Positions 27,350-36,098 of a stretch of DNA of 64,000 nucleotides are shown here, one piece after another; position 1 is the first letter of the stretch, and every line of letters begins with the position of its first letter. Source of the stretch: Janthinobacterium sp. BJB426 (lineage in GTDB: Bacteria; Pseudomonadota; Gammaproteobacteria; Burkholderiales; Burkholderiaceae_D); contig NZ_PDZL01000009.1 of assembly GCF_002735705.1 (NCBI RefSeq), forward strand, positions 62,001-126,000. Direction: 5' to 3'. Under the pieces are notes generated by a model, which worked only from the letters and a program-made list of their open reading frames with translations, was not told the origin of the DNA and did not search any database. The position numbers were made by a program, and so were the translations under genes.

Positions 27350-28096
27350 ATGAAGGAAGTGATCTTGATTACCGGCAGCAGCCGCGGCATCGGTGCAGCG
27401 ACGGCGCAGCTGGCGGCGCGCCAGGGCTATGCCGTGTGCGTCAATTATGTGCGCGATGCGCAGGCGGCCGGGGAACTGTGTGCGCGCATCGTGGCCGACG
27501 GGGGCGAGGCCATCGCTGTGCAGGCTGACGTCAGCGATGAAGCGGACGTGGAACGCCTGTTTGCGGAAATCGACGCGCGCCTGGGGACGCTCACGGCGCT
27601 GGTCAACAATGTGGGCGTGCTGGAGCAGAAATGCCGGCTGGCCGACATTTCCGTGCAGCGTCTCGAACGCGTGCTGCGCACCAACGTGATCAGTTATTTC
27701 CTGTGCTGCCAGCAAGCCGTGCGGCGCATGTCGACGGCGAATGGCGGGCAGGGCGGGCGCATCGTGAACGTCTCGTCGGTGGCCGCGCGCATCGGCTCCC
27801 CGGGCGAATACATCGATTACGCTGCCTCGAAAGGCGCCGTCGACACCTTGACCCTGGGCCTGGCGAAGGAAGTGGCGGCCGAGGGCATCCGCGTCAACGG
27901 CGTGCGGCCCGGCATCATCTACACGGAGATCCACGCTTCGGGCGGCGAGCCGGGACGGGTGGCGCGCCTGGCGTCCGGCGTGCCGATGCAGCGGGGCGGC
28001 CAGCCGGAAGAAATTGCCGGCGCCATCCTGTACCTGCTGGGACCGGACGCCACGTATGTGACGGGCAGCATCCTCGACGTGGCGGGCGGGCGCTGA
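27350..28096 (+). CDS. Short-chain dehydrogenase/reductase
   Basis: 248 residues, classical SDR. The cofactor loop is TGSSRGIG (residues about 7-14), NNVG marks strand 4, the catalytic Ser lies in VSSVAARIGSP and the YxxxK pair in YIDYAASKGAVD. The Arg in NYVRDA at the end of beta-2 favours NADP(H). A near-perfect AGGAGG lies just before the start. Related to glucose-1-dehydrogenase and FabG-like oxidoreductases; the substrate is unknown. It stands alone between a terminator and the SnoaL-like gene. Confidence 0.9.
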   Translation: MKEVILITGSSRGIGAATAQLAARQGYAVCVNYVRDAQAAGELCARIVADGGEAIAVQADVSDEADVERLFAEIDARLGTLTALVNNVGVLEQKCRLADISVQRLERVLRTNVISYFLCCQQAVRRMSTANGGQGGRIVNVSSVAARIGSPGEYIDYAASKGAVDTLTLGLAKEVAAEGIRVNGVRPGIIYTEIHASGGEPGRVARLASGVPMQRGGQPEEIAGAILYLLGPDATYVTGSILDVAGGR

Positions 28097-28216
28097 TTTT
28101 CAACTTCTGCAAGCAACTGATTCAAGCGCAGGGCCAATTATCAAGTGGGGCAAGCGAGTCCAGAATGACGGTGTGCCATTGCAGTAGGCACGCCGATCAA
28201 CTCATTTGGAACTACC

Positions 28217-28747
28217 ATGCCCGCTTTTGCCCCCGCCATCCTCGCCCTGTCGCTGCTGGCCGCCGCGCCAGCCCATGCCGTCGTCAATCTGCCCATGCCG
28301 GCCCACCTGGCCGGCGCCGCTGCCACCGACAAGGTGGTGCTGGCCGCGCGACGCTACGCCGCGTTCTGGCAGAGCGGCGATCCAGCCGTGGCGCGCCAGG
28401 CGCTGGCCGACGATTTTACCGACCGCACCTTGCCCGCCGGGCGTCCACAGGGATGGGCCGGCCCGCTGCAGGCATCGCAGGTGTTCCACGCTGCCGTGCC
28501 GGACTTGCAGGTGACCATCGACGACATGCTGGTAGCCGGTGACCGGGTCACCTTGCGCCTGCATTTTACGGGCCATTTCACGGGCGTCTTCCCCACGCCA
28601 CAGGGCGAGCTGCGCGGTCAGGGGCAATCCATCGACTTTTACGCGTTTGATTTGTACCGGGTCAATGCGCAGGGACGCATCAGCGACAACTGGCACCTGG
28701 AAGATAATTTGACGCTGCTGCGGCAGCTGGGCGTGCTGGTGCCCTGA
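28217..28747 (+). CDS. Exported SnoaL-like / NTF2-fold protein
   Basis: 176 residues with a signal peptide (ILALSLLAAAPAHA). The mature domain has the cone-shaped SnoaL/ester-cyclase pattern: RRYAAFWQSGDPAVARQALA, DDFTDRT, then LQVTIDDMLVAGDRVTLRL, the FTGVFPTPQGEL loop and the final RVNAQGRISDNWHLED. Such proteins are hydrolases, isomerases or binding proteins. The export signal is unusual for polyketide cyclases and suggests a periplasmic role. Substrate unknown. Confidence 0.75.
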   Translation: MPAFAPAILALSLLAAAPAHAVVNLPMPAHLAGAAATDKVVLAARRYAAFWQSGDPAVARQALADDFTDRTLPAGRPQGWAGPLQASQVFHAAVPDLQVTIDDMLVAGDRVTLRLHFTGHFTGVFPTPQGELRGQGQSIDFYAFDLYRVNAQGRISDNWHLEDNLTLLRQLGVLVP

Positions 28748-28757
28748 GCGTGGCCCC

Positions 28758-29672
28758 TTAGCGCTGGGCTGGCAGGGCGGCGAACTGCTGCTGCAGGAAG
28801 TCGGCCAGCAGGGTGATGCGCGGCGCCTGGAAGCGGCTGCGCCGGTACAGCAGGTTCAGGGGGACGCTATCGGCAAAGTGATCGTCGAGCACCGTCTGCA
28901 GGCGCCCTGCGCGCAGGTCATCGCCGATGTCGAGCAGAGATTTGTAGGCATAGCCATGGCCGGCCACTGCCCAGCGGCGGATGATTTCGCCGTCGTTGCT
29001 GTGCCAGGCGCCCTGCAGGCGCAGACTGTGGCGCTTGCCGTCTTCGCGGTAGCGCCATTCCTGCGGCGCGCCGTCGCCGGCCGTCAGCACGAGCGTCGGC
29101 AGCGACGCCAGGTCGCGCGGCGCGGCTGGCAAACCGACCCTGGCGGCCAGCGCGGGCGCTACGCACACGACGCGCCGGCCCGGGTGCAGCAGGCGCGCCA
29201 CCATGTCGCTGTCGGGCAGCTCGCCGTAGCGGATGGCCAGGTCGACGTCGTCCTGCACCAGGTTGGCCGTGGCGTCCGTCAAGGTCAGCGCATGGCGCAC
29301 CTGCGGGTGCAGCGCGGCAAAGCTGTCGAGCATCGGCAGCAGCAACTGGCGGCCGATGTCGGACGGCGCCGAGATGCGCACCACGCCGCGCACGGCGCCG
29401 CCCGCGTGCAAGCCGTCTTCGGCCTGCGCCAGCAAGTCCAGCGCCTGTTCGCTGTAGCGGCGGTAGTGCGCACCTTCGTCCGTCAGGCGCAGCTGGCGCG
29501 TGGTGCGCTCGAACAGGGTGACGCCCAGCGCCGTTTCCAGGCGCGCGATGGCGGCGCTGGCGGCGGCCGGCGACAGGCCGTGCTTGCGGCCGGCCGCGGA
29601 AAAGCTGCCCAGCGCCGCGGCGTCGAGGAACAGGGCGATTTCCGCCAGGCGTCCGGCGCCGCCGCGGATCAT
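28758..29672 (-). CDS. LysR-family regulator at the end of the efflux operon
   Basis: 304 residues from the ATG at 29672, which overlaps the HlyD stop (ATGA), giving strong support for that start. N-terminal helix-turn-helix: LGSFSAAGRKHGLSPAAASAAIARLE; then a LysR effector domain starting VVRISAPSDIGRQLLLPML. This is the TrpI/CrgA-type arrangement often controlling quinone or aromatic responses. Because it is the last gene of the efflux operon and translationally coupled, it may control the same pump or a distant regulon; no divergent partner is present. Confidence 0.87.
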   Translation of the reverse strand: MIRGGAGRLAEIALFLDAAALGSFSAAGRKHGLSPAAASAAIARLETALGVTLFERTTRQLRLTDEGAHYRRYSEQALDLLAQAEDGLHAGGAVRGVVRISAPSDIGRQLLLPMLDSFAALHPQVRHALTLTDATANLVQDDVDLAIRYGELPDSDMVARLLHPGRRVVCVAPALAARVGLPAAPRDLASLPTLVLTAGDGAPQEWRYREDGKRHSLRLQGAWHSNDGEIIRRWAVAGHGYAYKSLLDIGDDLRAGRLQTVLDDHFADSVPLNLLYRRSRFQAPRITLLADFLQQQFAALPAQR

Positions 29673-30574
29673 GCCGGGTGCGCGGCCGCTGGTTTCGGCG
29701 CCGGTGCCGAATGAGCTGAGTGGGCCGTGATCACCACGGTGCAAGTGGTGCCTGCCACCAGCAGTTGTCCCTTCGGCTGCTCGTCGATGTGGATGCGCAC
29801 GGGCACGCGCTGCGCCAGACGCACCCAGTTGAACGTCGGGTTGACGTCGGCCAGCAATTCGCGGCCCGTGGCGGCGTCGCGGTCGGTGATGCCGCGCGCG
29901 ATGCTTTCGATGTGGCCATGCAGGGTGCCGCCGCTCATCAGGTTCATTTCCGCCTTGTCGTCCTGCGCCAGCATGCCCAGCTTGGTCTCTTCGAAGTAGC
30001 CGACGACGTAGTACGAGGCGCTGTCGATGACGGCCAGCTTGGCCGCGCCGACGGCGGCGAAATCGCCCTTATGCACGTTCAGGTTCGTCACGTAGCCGCT
30101 GACGGGCGCGCGCACGGTGGTGCGCTCCAGGTTCAATTGCGCCAGGGTGCGCGCGGCCACGGCGGCCTGCACTTGCGACGAGGCCGAGCTGGCGGCAAAG
30201 GCGGCGCTTTCGCGGCTTTCCGTGGAAATGATGCTGGCGTCCAGGCCTGCGCGACGCTGCGCTTCCTTGCCGCGGCGGCCCTGCTCCGTTTTTTGCGCGG
30301 CCAGCACGGCGTCGGCCTGCGCCAGCGCGCTGGCATAGCGTTCCTTGTCGACGACGAACAGGATATCTCCCTTTTGCACCACCTGGTTGTCGCGCACCAG
30401 CACGTCCGTGACGGTGCCGGCGACGTCGGCGCTGATGTTGACGATGTCGGCCTTGATACGGCCATCGCGCGTCCACGGCGACTCCATGTAGCGGTCCCAG
30501 ACGGTCTTGCCTATCCACAGGGCTGCGGCCAGTAGCAGCAGGGTGATTGCATAGCGGGTCAGTTTGCTTACCAT
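29669..30574 (-). CDS. HlyD/EmrA-type membrane fusion protein (AaeA-like)
   Basis: 301 residues from ATG 30574 (MVSKLTRYAI) with AGGA upstream. One N-terminal transmembrane helix (residues about 8-25) and the biotinyl-lipoyl hybrid signature DIVNISADVAGTVTDVLVRDNQVVQKGD; a coiled-coil hairpin is flanked by the second half LERTTVRAPVSGYVTNLNVHKGDF. It bridges the inner membrane pump to the outer membrane channel in the efflux system encoded by the surrounding genes. Closest in layout to AaeA of the p-hydroxybenzoate pump. Confidence 0.9.
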   Translation of the reverse strand: MVSKLTRYAITLLLLAAALWIGKTVWDRYMESPWTRDGRIKADIVNISADVAGTVTDVLVRDNQVVQKGDILFVVDKERYASALAQADAVLAAQKTEQGRRGKEAQRRAGLDASIISTESRESAAFAASSASSQVQAAVAARTLAQLNLERTTVRAPVSGYVTNLNVHKGDFAAVGAAKLAVIDSASYYVVGYFEETKLGMLAQDDKAEMNLMSGGTLHGHIESIARGITDRDAATGRELLADVNPTFNWVRLAQRVPVRIHIDEQPKGQLLVAGTTCTVVITAHSAHSAPAPKPAAAHPA

Positions 30575-30615
30575 GGCGGCAGCCTTTCCTTGATGGGGTT
30601 GAACAGTTTTTTTAA

Positions 30616-30816
30616 TTATTTGTACAGCGATAAAGCCAGCGCGCCGAAGATGGCGATGAAGATGCACAGCCGCGCCAGCGACGGGTGCCACACCATGCGG
30701 TACACGCCCAGCCAGCCCAGCACGCGGTCGAGCAGGGTTTGCAGGACTATGCTGAGGATGAACAGGGGCAGCAGGGTGGGAATCAAAATTCCGAACAGGG
30801 CGAATTCACGCGGCAT
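30616..30816 (-). CDS. DUF1656 small membrane protein (AaeX-like)
   Basis: 66 residues: MPREFALFGILIPTLLPLF and a second helix (LCIFIAIFGALALSLY) give two transmembrane segments separated by LLDRVLGWLGVYRMVWHPSLAR, the standard DUF1656/AaeX architecture. It overlaps the end of the FUSC pump gene by 11 bp. It is nearly always found between an FUSC permease and a HlyD adaptor and is thought to be an accessory pump subunit. Confidence 0.88.
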   Translation of the reverse strand: MPREFALFGILIPTLLPLFILSIVLQTLLDRVLGWLGVYRMVWHPSLARLCIFIAIFGALALSLYK

Positions 30817-32962
30817 GGTGGTCTCCGGCGCCAGGCGCCATGTGGTCGAGCAATGAGGTGTAGATCGAATGCAGGTCGGCCAATGCCGTGTGCAGGCGCA
30901 GGTCTTGCTCCTGCTTGCGTTCTTGCGTCGCACCCGCTTCCGTCTGCGCCGCGCGCACCACGGCGCCCGCCTGCAGGGTGGCCGCCAGGGCCGCCTGCAG
31001 TGCCGTGTCGCTGCGCGTGCGCAGCCAGGTGGCGATGTGGTCCACGCACTGTTGCAGCGCGTGAGGCGTGGCGCCCGGCCGGGCCGTGGCGATCAGTTCG
31101 CGCAATTCGATCACGGAATGGCCAATCTCCAGCAGGGTTAGCGCCTGGCGCACGACGGCGCGCGTGGCCTCGCCCGGCGCCGGTCCGGCCGCCGCATTGA
31201 GCTGGCTGAGCAGGTCGCGCACGCGGTTGTCGAAGCGGTGTTTGACACGCCGCGCGGGCGCCGTGCACGCATGCAGCGCTTCGCGCCACAGTGCGCGGCC
31301 GATATGGTCCTTGTGGCCCATCGTGTGCTCGGGCAGCAGCACGGCAAACACGAGGGCGGCCAGCATCAGGCCGACGATCAGGGCCATGCCCGTGTTCAAA
31401 AAGGCCGCGCCATCGACGTGCATCAGATTCGTCGGCGCCATCTGCGTGATGAAGGTCGATACGCCCAGGCCCACGCCCAGCTTGGCCGGATTCGTCATCA
31501 GATACAGGCCCACGGCGAGGAAGGGCGCAAAACTGAGTACCAGCATGGGGAAGCCGTCGCCATGCACCAGCACGAAGTACACGCACACGAGCGACAGCGG
31601 CATGGCGATGAGGAAGCCTGCCAGCACCTGGCGGATCATCATGATGGGGCGCGGCGAGGACGAGGCCAGCGCGCAGAACACGGCCGCCATCAGCATCGCC
31701 GTGCTGGCGTAGGGCCAAGCGAGGAAGTAGGCGCCCAGCGCCAGCAGGGCCAGGCTGATGGCCGCGCGCGCGCCGCTGGCGATCACCAGCGCAGGCGGCG
31801 TCTTCGGCGCGTAAGCCTGCGGCGTGCTGATTTCCAGCGGCGTGTCGTGCGCCAGGCTGAAATACACTTCGTGAAAGCGGCTCATGTCGCGCGCGAAGCG
31901 CTCGAGCAGCTCGCACACGGTATCGAAATCGATGCGCTGCGCATGCGCGATGGCGGCGCCGTCGATCTCCGCGCGCGCCTGGCCCAGCGCCGTCTGCAGA
32001 TGCCGCTGCATGGTGTCGAGCGAGTCTTGCGACGGCGTCGTTTGCAGCGCCTCGGCGACGATCGCGTACAGGGGCGCGCAGGCTTGCATGACCAGCGTTT
32101 CGTCGTCGCGCTGCAGGCGATCGAACAGGCGGTGGAAGGTATAGAAGGTGGTCAGCGCCGTCATGAAGGTGGCGTTGAAGGCGTGCAGCTTGCGGTTTTG
32201 CGCGCGCACGTGGCTCACCTTGCTGGTGACTTCGAACAGGGCGGCCGAGCGCCCCAGTTCCAGCGCCGCCACGTCGGCGGCAAACTGCAGATGCGTCAGT
32301 TCCACCTGCGCCGGCGTGAGCTTTTGCTGCAGCACGTCCTGGCAAAAGGTGAGGAATTTTCCGTAGCGGGCCTGCACCGTGCGCATCACCTGCGTGCCCT
32401 GGTGGCGCGGCAGCAGCACGCTGGAAACGGCCGCCGAGCAGATGATGCCCAGGCTCACTTCGGCCACCCGCGTGACGGCCAGCGCGAACACCTGCATCGG
32501 CTGCTCGATGGCGGGCAGCACGATCATGCAGGCCGTGTAGCCGGCCAGCACGTACACATACGACTGGGCATTGCGGTGCAGGGCCGAGCCGCTCGTGCAC
32601 AGGCCCACCCACAGGGCCAGGCCGGCGAACAGCAGCACGGGCTGCTGCGGGAACAGGCCGATCAGGGTCAGCGCGGCCGTGCATCCCAGCAGGGTGCCGC
32701 ACAGGCGGTAAAAGCTCTTTTCCAGCACCATACCGCTGCTGGGCAGGGCCAGGATGATGGTTGTGGTCATTGCCGTGCTGGGCGAATCGAGGCCCAGGCG
32801 GTAGGCCAGCCACAGGGCGCAGAAGGATGCGATGAGGGTCTTGCCGACGTAGATCCAGCGTTCGCCTTCCGTCGCGCGCCAGTCCTGCAGCGCCAGCGCC
32901 AGCCAGCGGGCCGCCTGGGTCAGGGGGCCGTATGTGGGTTTTGTTGCTGTGGCTGGCGTCAT
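30806..32962 (-). CDS. FUSC-family aromatic acid efflux permease (AaeB-like)
   Basis: 718 residues with two clusters of about six transmembrane helices (residues roughly 40-190 and 390-540), each followed by a soluble helical region; this is the fusaric acid resistance/AaeB design. Motifs such as SPSTAMTTTIILALPSSGMVL and the repeated LFAGLALWVG-type helices support the family. It exports weak aromatic acids (p-hydroxybenzoate, fusaric acid or similar) with the HlyD adaptor and NodT channel. The stop overlaps the DUF1656 start. The exact substrate is not known. Confidence 0.9.
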   Translation of the reverse strand: MTPATATKPTYGPLTQAARWLALALQDWRATEGERWIYVGKTLIASFCALWLAYRLGLDSPSTAMTTTIILALPSSGMVLEKSFYRLCGTLLGCTAALTLIGLFPQQPVLLFAGLALWVGLCTSGSALHRNAQSYVYVLAGYTACMIVLPAIEQPMQVFALAVTRVAEVSLGIICSAAVSSVLLPRHQGTQVMRTVQARYGKFLTFCQDVLQQKLTPAQVELTHLQFAADVAALELGRSAALFEVTSKVSHVRAQNRKLHAFNATFMTALTTFYTFHRLFDRLQRDDETLVMQACAPLYAIVAEALQTTPSQDSLDTMQRHLQTALGQARAEIDGAAIAHAQRIDFDTVCELLERFARDMSRFHEVYFSLAHDTPLEISTPQAYAPKTPPALVIASGARAAISLALLALGAYFLAWPYASTAMLMAAVFCALASSSPRPIMMIRQVLAGFLIAMPLSLVCVYFVLVHGDGFPMLVLSFAPFLAVGLYLMTNPAKLGVGLGVSTFITQMAPTNLMHVDGAAFLNTGMALIVGLMLAALVFAVLLPEHTMGHKDHIGRALWREALHACTAPARRVKHRFDNRVRDLLSQLNAAAGPAPGEATRAVVRQALTLLEIGHSVIELRELIATARPGATPHALQQCVDHIATWLRTRSDTALQAALAATLQAGAVVRAAQTEAGATQERKQEQDLRLHTALADLHSIYTSLLDHMAPGAGDHHAA

Positions 32963-32972
32963 CGATAGGCTA

Positions 32973-33479
32973 TCAGTTCTGGTTGTTGAGATTGTTGAGG
33001 TTGCGCAACTGGCGCATGTACAGCTTGTCGAGCACTTGCAGCTCTTCTTCCGTGAATCCTTCGTACAGGGCCGAGGTTTCCTGGTACACGTCGGGCAGCG
33101 CCGTCTCGATCAGTGCGCGACCCTTGTCGGTCAGCGAGATCATCACTGAGCGGCGGTCGCCAGGGCGGGTGCCTCGGTGGATCAGGCCGCGCGTTTCCAG
33201 GTCGTTGCACACGCGTGTCAGGTTGGCCGGCTTTTCATGGCAGGCCATGCCCAGGGTGCAGGCGTTCGAGGTTTCGTCGTCCGTGCCGTACAGCACGGCC
33301 AGCACCATGTAGCTGGCATCGACCAGATCGTGCTTTTTCAGCGCGGCATTGGTCAGGTCCTTCATGCCTTTTTGAATGTGGTACGTCATGCGCAACAAAC
33401 GCATCAGTTCCATGGGGAAGCCTGGCATGCGCGTGCGGATGTTTTGCAGCCGCTTGGAGGTGGCGTCAAAAGCGGTCAT
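32973..33479 (-). CDS. MarR-family transcriptional regulator
   Basis: 168 residues from ATG 33479. An in-frame ATG at 33494 also exists, but the AAGGA between the two is the natural ribosome binding site for the inner one. Winged helix: CHEKPANLTRVCNDLETRGLI then the beta-wing motif RGTRPGDRRSVMISLTDKG. It lies inside the efflux operon, between the outer membrane channel and the pump, and is the likely repressor of the operon, responding to a phenolic ligand. A 20-bp inverted repeat at 35073-35092 is a candidate operator. Confidence 0.9.
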   Translation of the reverse strand: MTAFDATSKRLQNIRTRMPGFPMELMRLLRMTYHIQKGMKDLTNAALKKHDLVDASYMVLAVLYGTDDETSNACTLGMACHEKPANLTRVCNDLETRGLIHRGTRPGDRRSVMISLTDKGRALIETALPDVYQETSALYEGFTEEELQVLDKLYMRQLRNLNNLNNQN

Positions 33480-33552
33480 GTCATATTCCTTCATGTGTGA
33501 ATAAAGTTCCGATTGTATCTTGTTGGGCTAGGGCAATGCCAGGATTGCAAGC

Positions 33553-34965
33553 TCAGATGCCGCCTCCCAGTGCATTCATCAAGGAAACGTACAGATCGAG
33601 TTCGCGCGCCCCATTCTGCGCCTGCTGCTGTTCTTCCGCCAGCAGCGCCACTTGCGTGTTGAGCATGGCGATGGCGTCGCTCATGCCCGCCTTGTAGGCC
33701 TTTTCCGCCAGGTCGCGCGCGCGCTGCGCCGTCGCCAGCGCCTGCACGGTCAGCTGGTGCTGTTTCGCCAGCGATTGCGCCTTGGTGACGGCATTGGCCA
33801 CGTCCGACATGGCGTTGATGACGGTGGCGTTGTATTGCTCCACGGCGCCGTCATACACGGCCGTCTGGCTGCCCAGCTGGGCGCGCAAACGGGCGCCGGC
33901 AAAGATGGGCAGGCTCAGCGCGGGCGAGACGCCGCGGATGTCCGAGTTGGCGTCCAAAAAATGGCTGAAACCAAAGGCCTGGAAGCCGGCAAAGGCCACC
34001 AGGTTGACGTTCGGGTAGAACTCGGCCTTGGCCGCGTCGATGCGCTGCGCCGCCGCTTCCACGCGCCAGCGCTGGGCGGCGATGTCGGGGCGGCGGCCGA
34101 TCAGCTCGGCCGGCAGGGCGGCGGGAATGGCCAGCGGCTGGTCCAGGCGCAGCACGGGACGCGTGAGCGCCGCACCGGCGGCCGGCCCCTTGCCTGCCAG
34201 GGCGGCCAGCTGGTTGCGCAGCAGGGCCAGCGATTCGGCCGACTGCTCCAGCTGGCGGCGGCCGGCCGGCAAGGTGGTTTCTATTTGCGCCACGTCAATG
34301 TCCGTGCCGATGCCGGCCGCCTTGCGCTGGCGCGTGATGTCGAGGATGCGGGCGCGCTGCGCCAGGCTGCGTTCGATCACATCCTGCACCCGGAACTCAT
34401 ACGACAGCTGGATGTAGGTGCGCACCAGCGCCGTTTCCAGGGCCAGGCGGGCCATCTGCGATTCGGCCGACGCCAGTTGCACGTCGCCCAGGGCGGCGGA
34501 CAGGGCGGCGCGGTTGCGGCCCCACAGGTCCAGGTCGTACGACGCCGTGACGGTGGCCTGGTTGCGCCAGGCGTAATTGCCGGCCAGCGGCGCCGGCGTG
34601 CTGCCATGCTGCGAATACAGTTCGCGGTTGATGGAAACACTCGCGTCCGCCTGTGGGCGGGTCTTGTCCTCGGCAGCGCCGGCCAGCGCCTCGGCCTGGC
34701 GCACGCGCGCCTGGGCGCCGCGCAGGGTGGGGCTATCGGCCAGCGCCTGGTCCATCAGGCGGTTCAATTGGGGGTCGTGCAAGTCTTGCCACCATTGCGT
34801 GCGGGGCCATTGGATGGCGGCACTGGCGGCGGCATCCATGGCCTGGCTCGATTGCAGCTTGTTAGCGTCGAGCATGGCCGATTGCGGCGCGATATGGCCC
34901 ATGTCGGCGCACGCGCTCAAGGCAAGGATCAGGCTGGCGGCAAGCAAACGGCGGTGCAGGGGCAT
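33553..34965 (-). CDS. RND/MFS-type efflux outer membrane lipoprotein, NodT family
   Basis: 470 residues. Lipoprotein signal ILALSAC with lipid-modified Cys19, then two TolC-like OEP repeats: the first carries QALADSPTLRGAQARVRQAEAL, the second EAAAQRIDAAKAEFYPNVNLVAF. It forms the trimeric outer membrane duct of a tripartite pump. It is the first gene of the minus-strand operon (channel, MarR, FUSC, DUF1656, HlyD, LysR); having the channel before the regulator is unusual, but spacing (73 bp) allows one transcript. Confidence 0.9.
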   Translation of the reverse strand: MPLHRRLLAASLILALSACADMGHIAPQSAMLDANKLQSSQAMDAAASAAIQWPRTQWWQDLHDPQLNRLMDQALADSPTLRGAQARVRQAEALAGAAEDKTRPQADASVSINRELYSQHGSTPAPLAGNYAWRNQATVTASYDLDLWGRNRAALSAALGDVQLASAESQMARLALETALVRTYIQLSYEFRVQDVIERSLAQRARILDITRQRKAAGIGTDIDVAQIETTLPAGRRQLEQSAESLALLRNQLAALAGKGPAAGAALTRPVLRLDQPLAIPAALPAELIGRRPDIAAQRWRVEAAAQRIDAAKAEFYPNVNLVAFAGFQAFGFSHFLDANSDIRGVSPALSLPIFAGARLRAQLGSQTAVYDGAVEQYNATVINAMSDVANAVTKAQSLAKQHQLTVQALATAQRARDLAEKAYKAGMSDAIAMLNTQVALLAEEQQQAQNGARELDLYVSLMNALGGGI

Positions 34966-35072
34966 GCAGGGACTCCGGGAAAGATCGTGTTGGGGGTGCT
35001 GCTGACAGCTCGCCGCGGTGAGCTTCGGGAGTGGCCCGAGTGCTGCGCCGCAACTGAGATGTGTTACTGACT

Positions 35073-35092
35073 GAAACCGGCTGACTGGTTTC
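35073..35092. promoter_or_regulatory. Inverted repeat upstream of the efflux operon
   Basis: GAAACC-GGCTGACT-GGTTTC, with direct half-repeats CTGACTGAAACC and CTGACTGGTTTC overlapping it. It lies 108-127 bp before the NodT start and just after the DUF4148 stop. It has MarR-operator dimensions; the lack of a T tract on either strand argues against a terminator. Function inferred. Confidence 0.45.
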
Positions 35093-35410
35093 TTATTTCA
35101 CGACGTGTTTTGTCGTTTGCGCGACGTCAAAGTCCGCTTCCGTTTGCGGGATCAGGCCAGCCTTGCGGGCGGCGTAGAACTCGGCCATGACTTGTTCGCG
35201 CGTCACGTTGCTGGCGGCGGTGGCCGGCGTTTTCGGATAGTCGACTTCGCTGGTGGCGATTTCGCCGGCGTTGCGGGCACGGATGTATTCGGCCGTGACG
35301 TCAGCGCGCGTGAGTTGCTGGCTGGCAGCGGCAGGAGCGGTGCTTTGGGCGAAAGCCGAGGTGGCGGTGGTGATGGCAAACAATGCTGCGATGAGTGATT
35401 TGGCTTGCAT
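35093..35410 (-). CDS. DUF4148 exported small protein
   Basis: 105 residues from ATG 35410 with GGAG upstream. A signal peptide (LIAALFAITTATSAFAQ) and two copies of the DUF4148 pattern: LTRADVTAEYIRARNAGEI and VTREQVMAEFYAARKAGLI. DUF4148 proteins are abundant in Burkholderiales and are periplasmic, of unknown role. The gene precedes the efflux operon on the same strand, but the inverted repeat between them suggests separate control. Confidence 0.88.
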   Translation of the reverse strand: MQAKSLIAALFAITTATSAFAQSTAPAAASQQLTRADVTAEYIRARNAGEIATSEVDYPKTPATAASNVTREQVMAEFYAARKAGLIPQTEADFDVAQTTKHVVK

Positions 35411-35696
35411 GATAAGACTCCAAAATGTGCATGATGGCTGGGTGGATGGGCCGGATCGCCACTTACCGGTCGGTTCGTCGGCATGGCGCTGGTGGGCGCC
35501 GTGCCGCCGATGAAGCAGTTTCTGGATGAGAAGATGCTTACTTGAATTAACTATAGCAATGAATAGTACATTTGTGAAGTATTTTCTGAAAATAGTTGTG
35601 CGCCGCCGCATTTGTTCCTTGGAAAATGCCGTGCAGGCGTGCGCCGCCAGTCAGGCCAGGCGAGTAAGCTGGTTTTTTTGTGAATGGGAGATCGCC

Positions 35697-36002
35697 ATGA
35701 GCGGCAGCACACTCGATCCGGACAATTTGCCCGTCACGCCCGACCGCGTCCTGGGCAGTGGCCATGGCAAGGGCGCACTCGGCCCCAGCGACAGTTCCGA
35801 CAGCGGCAGCGACATGCAGGGCGTGCCGGGCCAGGATGCGGAAGCGCTGGACAACGACAGCGATGCGGCCGGTACGGGCGAGCGGGCCGGCGTGGAGCCG
35901 CGCAATACGGCGCCCGATGGCGGCGACATCGATGTCGATCATGTGGAAAGTCTGGCGCCCGTGCGGCCGGAAGAGGGAGGCGATGGCGAATTGCCCTCAT
36001 GA
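35697..36002 (+). CDS. Small acidic low-complexity protein
   Basis: 101 residues, strongly acidic and rich in Gly, Ser, Asp and Pro (SDSSDSGSDMQG, DAEALDNDSDAAGTGER). A well-placed GGGAGA precedes ATG 35697. Probably intrinsically disordered; no domain, signal peptide or membrane segment. I do not recognise it. Similar acidic short proteins occur in stress-related loci of other bacteria, but nothing here supports a role. The gene is monocistronic in appearance. Confidence 0.5.
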   Translation: MSGSTLDPDNLPVTPDRVLGSGHGKGALGPSDSSDSGSDMQGVPGQDAEALDNDSDAAGTGERAGVEPRNTAPDGGDIDVDHVESLAPVRPEEGGDGELPS

Positions 36003-36098
36003 ATTACCGCCTCTCCTGCGCCATCAGCGTAAAATGTGGGCAAGGCGGCGTGCGCGCCGCCATGGCCAGCCGGCCGGCACAGGATAGGATGTCAGAGG

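Noticed and set aside
31238-32968. Plus-strand 576-codon open frame opposite the FUSC pump
   Set aside because: Antisense shadow with no domain and no start site.
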